Source: Desulfotignum sp. (GTDB lineage: Bacteria > Desulfobacterota > Desulfobacteria > Desulfobacterales > Desulfobacteraceae). From it: a DNA stretch of 64,000 nucleotides. Both the position numbers and the translations under genes were made by a program. The DNA is taken from contig JAABSA010000018.1 in assembly GCA_011390635.1 (NCBI GenBank), positions 1 to 64,000 of the forward strand, in the 5' to 3' direction. The notes beneath the pieces were generated by a model, which saw nothing but the letters and a program-made list of their open reading frames with translations, ran no database searches and was not told where the DNA came from. Below are positions 61,035 through 64,000 of this stretch, in pieces; position 1 is the stretch's first letter; each line of letters opens with the position of its first letter.

Positions 61035-61790
61035 CTAGAGGCGGATATACACGTACCCGCCCCGGCCGTATCCAAACAAATGAAACAAATGCAGGTAGTT
61101 GGTGGATATTGCCTTGTAAAACTGATCGAAAGAAACCGTATAGGGATGGGAAACAGAGATATCGACATCCAGGATGGTGACGCTGCCCGATTCTGGATCA
61201 AATGCCCCCACCGGTGAAATATGGGGGATATTCAACTCCGGAAGCAGGCTGCCCTGGTCAAAATGGGCGATGATGATGCCGTTGCCGCTGGTATCAAACC
61301 CCTCAAGCCTGGACCGCAGGTTCTGTTTGCAGGCCTGAATCTGATCGGGCGCCCGAAAGGCCTGTACCACTTCCACCCCCTGGTGGGAAATGTCAAAGGC
61401 GGTAAGAGCCGCTTCCACCACCTGGCCCAGATCCGAAAGAGGAAGCCCCCGCCGTCCCTTGTAGCCCTTGGGTCCCATCCGTTCTTTCCAATAGGCCGTG
61501 GTAACCGTATCCAGCAGATCCTGCTGGGTGACCGGTACGGCCGGCAGCCGCCCCTGGATGTCCAGCAGGGTATTCACAACACAGGCCACGGTTGCCACAG
61601 AACACGATGATTCGTGAAACTGCTTGACATGGTGGAGAAACAGTGTGTCTTTGACCCGGCTGCCGCAGATCTTCCATGGGGCTGTTTCCATCCGGGCCCG
61701 GTTATGGCCGAAGGCGCCTGTATTCGTGATCATATGAAAAAAATACCGCAGGTACAAAACACCGCGCATCAGATAAAACAAAATTTTCAT
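61035..61790 (-). CDS. phytochelatin synthase-family protein
   Basis: A 251-residue papain-like peptidase of the phytochelatin synthase family. The catalytic Cys is in FHESSCSVATVAC (near residue 63), the His in NIPHISPVGAFDP and the Asp in VTILDVDISV. Prokaryotic members usually hydrolyse glutathione or its conjugates rather than make phytochelatins. The first 25 residues hold a hydrophobic stretch that may be a membrane anchor. The ATG at 61790 is preferred to one 23 codons upstream. Confidence 0.82.
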   Translation of the reverse strand: MKILFYLMRGVLYLRYFFHMITNTGAFGHNRARMETAPWKICGSRVKDTLFLHHVKQFHESSCSVATVACVVNTLLDIQGRLPAVPVTQQDLLDTVTTAYWKERMGPKGYKGRRGLPLSDLGQVVEAALTAFDISHQGVEVVQAFRAPDQIQACKQNLRSRLEGFDTSGNGIIIAHFDQGSLLPELNIPHISPVGAFDPESGSVTILDVDISVSHPYTVSFDQFYKAISTNYLHLFHLFGYGRGGYVYIRL

Positions 61791-62020
61791 GGGCACTTCT
61801 TTTTTGTTGTCATGGTCCTGTATGAACCATGTATACCATCCAAAGTGATTCTGAATCAATCATTGTCAATAGAAAGTGCTTGTTATTTGACCGCTTTCGT
61901 TTTTTTGCGGTTGCAATATCCTTGCTGGCCGGGTAAAAAAGGTGCCATGCCCCTGCGGGCACCAGCCATTTACAGAAAACAGAATTTCAGGCACTGGATA
62001 TACAGCAAAACAGGGGGAGA

Positions 62021-63007
62021 ATGCAGACAAAAGAGAATACAATGATACCAGAACAGCCTTTGACAGATTCATCGGCCACGGCTGCCTTTGGCGGAGAGGG
62101 ATGGTCCCCCAGAACTCGGAGCCACCTTCAGGAAATCGGGGATATCTGGGCTGACTGCGGCATTGACAGCGAGTGGAAGCCGTTACAAAGCGTATTGGTT
62201 CACCGTCCCGGCCCGGAACTGGCGGTTCCCCCGGACCGGATCAATGCACTGCAGCTGGCCGCGCCCCTGGACCTGCCCCGTGCCCGGGCAGAGCATGACC
62301 GGATGTTGGAAATATATGCCAAAAACCAGGTGGATGTCCAGGTGATGGCGCCTGGCCCGTCCACCCTGCCAAACCAGCTGTATTGTGCGGACCTGCTGGC
62401 CATGACCCCCCAGGGAGCCATACTGGCGCGGCCTGCTTCCACGGTACGGGCCGGCGAGGAAAGATGGGTGGCAAAAACCCTGGGAATGCTGGGCATTCCT
62501 GTGCTCAAAACCCTCACCGGCACGGCCACCTTTGAAGGGGCCGATCTCATGTGGCTGGATCCGGATACGGTGGTCATCGGCCGGGGCCTGCGCACCAATC
62601 AGGCGGCCATTGACCAGATCACCACACTGCTGGCGGAAAATGGTATCACCACCCTGGCCTTTGACCTGCCCTTCGGCACCATGCATTTTATGGGCATGCT
62701 CCGGATAGTGGACAAAGACCTGGCCTTTATCTGGCCCCGCAGAACCCCATATGGCCTGGTTACCGCCTTAAAAGAAAGAGGTTTTGCGGTAAAACCGCTG
62801 CCCCATGAGCCGGAAGCAGTATCCAATATGGCCTTTAATTTTGTGGTACTGGGGCCTAAAAAAATCATGCTGCCTGCCGGGAACCCCAAAACCATTGCCG
62901 CCTGTGAGGCCATGGGCATCCACTGTATCCCTGTGCCGGTGGATGAACTGCAGAAAGCCAATGGAGCCATGGGCTGCATGACCGGTATTCTGCACCGGAA
63001 AATGTGA
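62021..63007 (+). CDS. amidinotransferase/arginine deiminase-family protein
   Basis: A 328-residue beta/alpha-propeller enzyme. The catalytic His is in GTMHFMGML, an acidic pair is in TFEGADLMWL and the nucleophilic Cys in NGAMGCMTG at the C-terminus. It resembles dimethylarginine dimethylaminohydrolase and arginine deiminase relatives. The substrate, probably arginine-like, is not certain. The first ATG has a G-rich run too close to it. The ATG at 62042 is equally possible. Confidence 0.82.
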   Translation: MQTKENTMIPEQPLTDSSATAAFGGEGWSPRTRSHLQEIGDIWADCGIDSEWKPLQSVLVHRPGPELAVPPDRINALQLAAPLDLPRARAEHDRMLEIYAKNQVDVQVMAPGPSTLPNQLYCADLLAMTPQGAILARPASTVRAGEERWVAKTLGMLGIPVLKTLTGTATFEGADLMWLDPDTVVIGRGLRTNQAAIDQITTLLAENGITTLAFDLPFGTMHFMGMLRIVDKDLAFIWPRRTPYGLVTALKERGFAVKPLPHEPEAVSNMAFNFVVLGPKKIMLPAGNPKTIAACEAMGIHCIPVPVDELQKANGAMGCMTGILHRKM

Positions 63008-63175
63008 AAAACATACCTGATTTTCTGGTGTCTGACAAAAAAACCCGCGATTATATATTGATTTTGTTGCCAACAATTTATATAGATCATGTGACAGATA
63101 AAAAGGACACTTACCCGGATGGGCATAAAAGGCGGTGAAAATACCCTGATGAATATTTTAGACTGGAGGAACACG

Positions 63176-64000
63176 ATGAAATCATATGCGCGTTTGGTTT
63201 GCTGCGTTGTTGCACTGATGATAATTCTGGGTCAGCACCTGGCATCGGCTGATAAAGAAGCAGAACAGCTTTTGCTGCCCACCGGCACCATGACCCTTGC
63301 CGCCCCCCCGGATGCTGAACCCGAACCCCGGTTGTCACCGGTTGTATTCCCCCATTCTCTGCATTTTGCCTATTCGTGCAAAGACTGTCACCACGAATGG
63401 GACGGTACAAGCCCGGTACAAAGCTGTGCCGCGGCAGGGTGCCATGAAAACCTGTGGGCTGCTCCCCCCGGCACCACGCCTTTGGGAGAAAAAAGAATCA
63501 AATCCCTGGCCGGGGCCTATCACCAGACATGCCGGGACTGCCACCGCCAGGAATTGGAAAAACAAAAAGCCGCAGGAATGAAGCGTACCTATACCGGTCC
63601 CATTGCCTGTGAAGGCTGCCACCCCGAACCCCATGCAGAACCGGTGAATGATCTGAACACCTTGTCCATTCCAACGGGTACCCTGACCATAAAAGCCCCT
63701 GAAGGGGTTTATCCCGAACGGGCAGAGGTTGAATTTCCCCATGGCGCCCATTTTGATTATTCCTGCCTGTTATGTCATCATGACTGGGATGGAGAAAGTG
63801 AAGTGGAAGGCTGTATGACGGAAGGCTGTCATGATCAGACAGAACCGGATCCATCCACTAGAAATATCAAGGATCCGGCCAATGTGTACTATTACCTGGC
63901 AGCCTATCACAACACCTGTCTTCCCTGTCACCGGGAAATGCAGCAAGAGCGCAGGTCTTTTGAAAAGGCCGGCGTCACCAATGAGGAAGATTTGCCGGAT
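63176..64000 (+). CDS. tandem cytochrome c3-like multihaem protein, 5' part
   Basis: The first 275 codons of a secreted multihaem cytochrome, cut by the window end. A signal peptide ends near ASA at residue 25. Two homologous class-III units follow. Unit one has CKDCHH, CAAAGCH (CX4CH), CRDCH and CEGCH. Unit two has CLLCHH, CMTEGCH (CX4CH) and CLPCH before the cut. GGAGG lies eight bases before the start. Such periplasmic proteins shuttle electrons from hydrogenases or formate dehydrogenases to membrane complexes. Haem number in the full protein cannot be given. Confidence 0.88.
   Translation, partial: MKSYARLVCCVVALMIILGQHLASADKEAEQLLLPTGTMTLAAPPDAEPEPRLSPVVFPHSLHFAYSCKDCHHEWDGTSPVQSCAAAGCHENLWAAPPGTTPLGEKRIKSLAGAYHQTCRDCHRQELEKQKAAGMKRTYTGPIACEGCHPEPHAEPVNDLNTLSIPTGTLTIKAPEGVYPERAEVEFPHGAHFDYSCLLCHHDWDGESEVEGCMTEGCHDQTEPDPSTRNIKDPANVYYYLAAYHNTCLPCHREMQQERRSFEKAGVTNEEDLPD

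Noticed and set aside
1-64000. tRNA, rRNA, CRISPR arrays, intact insertion sequences or prophage genes
   Set aside because: None was recognised by eye. A tRNA or covariance-model search was not possible, so a small RNA gene could have been missed.

Overview
The window looks like a chromosome segment of an anaerobic, sulfate-reducing member of the Desulfobacterota, probably the Desulfobacteraceae and close to Desulfotignum. This rests on gene content only. It carries a LUD-type lactate oxidation operon with a fused LutB-LutA protein, GlcD/GlcF-type hydroxy-acid dehydrogenase genes, two genes of anaerobic benzoyl-CoA degradation, a class-III multihaem cytochrome c, an oxygen-independent lifestyle gene set, and a complete C-P lyase operon. 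No rRNA, tRNA, CRISPR array or intact insertion sequence was seen.

Layout. 1-5.5 kb: the 5' end of a MetY-like gene, then a crotonase, a chemoreceptor, an RlmN-type radical SAM methyltransferase and a diguanylate cyclase. 5.5-15.5 kb (mostly minus strand): a YcaO-TPR fusion, a MOSC protein, an ECF sigma/anti-sigma pair, MutY, a MoxR-DUF58-transglutaminase operon and leucyl aminopeptidase. 15.8-27.2 kb: a CBS protein, then a divergent hydroxy-acid module. On the minus strand lie GlcD, GlcF, a short-chain dehydrogenase and a GntR/FCD regulator. On the plus strand lie a TRAP transporter and lutC-lutBA. Both divergent promoters carry the same TGGTACTACCA operator just downstream of the -10 box, so uptake and oxidation are probably switched together by the GntR protein.

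28.5-41.4 kb: phosphonate transport (phnC, two phnE, phnD), a divergent PHP-domain/glycosyltransferase fusion, then a minus-strand run holding a phn-type hexapeptide transferase, an unrecognised 803-residue protein, a phosphatidylserine-decarboxylase-like protein, an Lgt-like membrane protein and a single-cysteine DksA homologue. The mix of phosphonate and phospholipid-type enzymes is the most unusual part of the window. 41.5-50 kb is accessory: three toxin-antitoxin pairs, a LytS/LytR-type two-component pair, a DUF2141 protein with a Tat-exported flavoprotein, broken radC and RecG-like genes that abut, and arsC.

50-56.7 kb: phnGHIJKLM followed by a TIM-barrel protein, all on one strand and mostly overlapping, which cleaves imported phosphonates to phosphate and hydrocarbon. 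56.8-64 kb: a DUF3795 protein, a small transposon-associated protein, the Had-SDR-BamA genes of cyclohexenoyl-CoA ring oxidation and hydrolytic ring opening, a phytochelatin-synthase-like protein, an amidinotransferase-family enzyme and the start of a tandem cytochrome c3-like protein cut by the window end.
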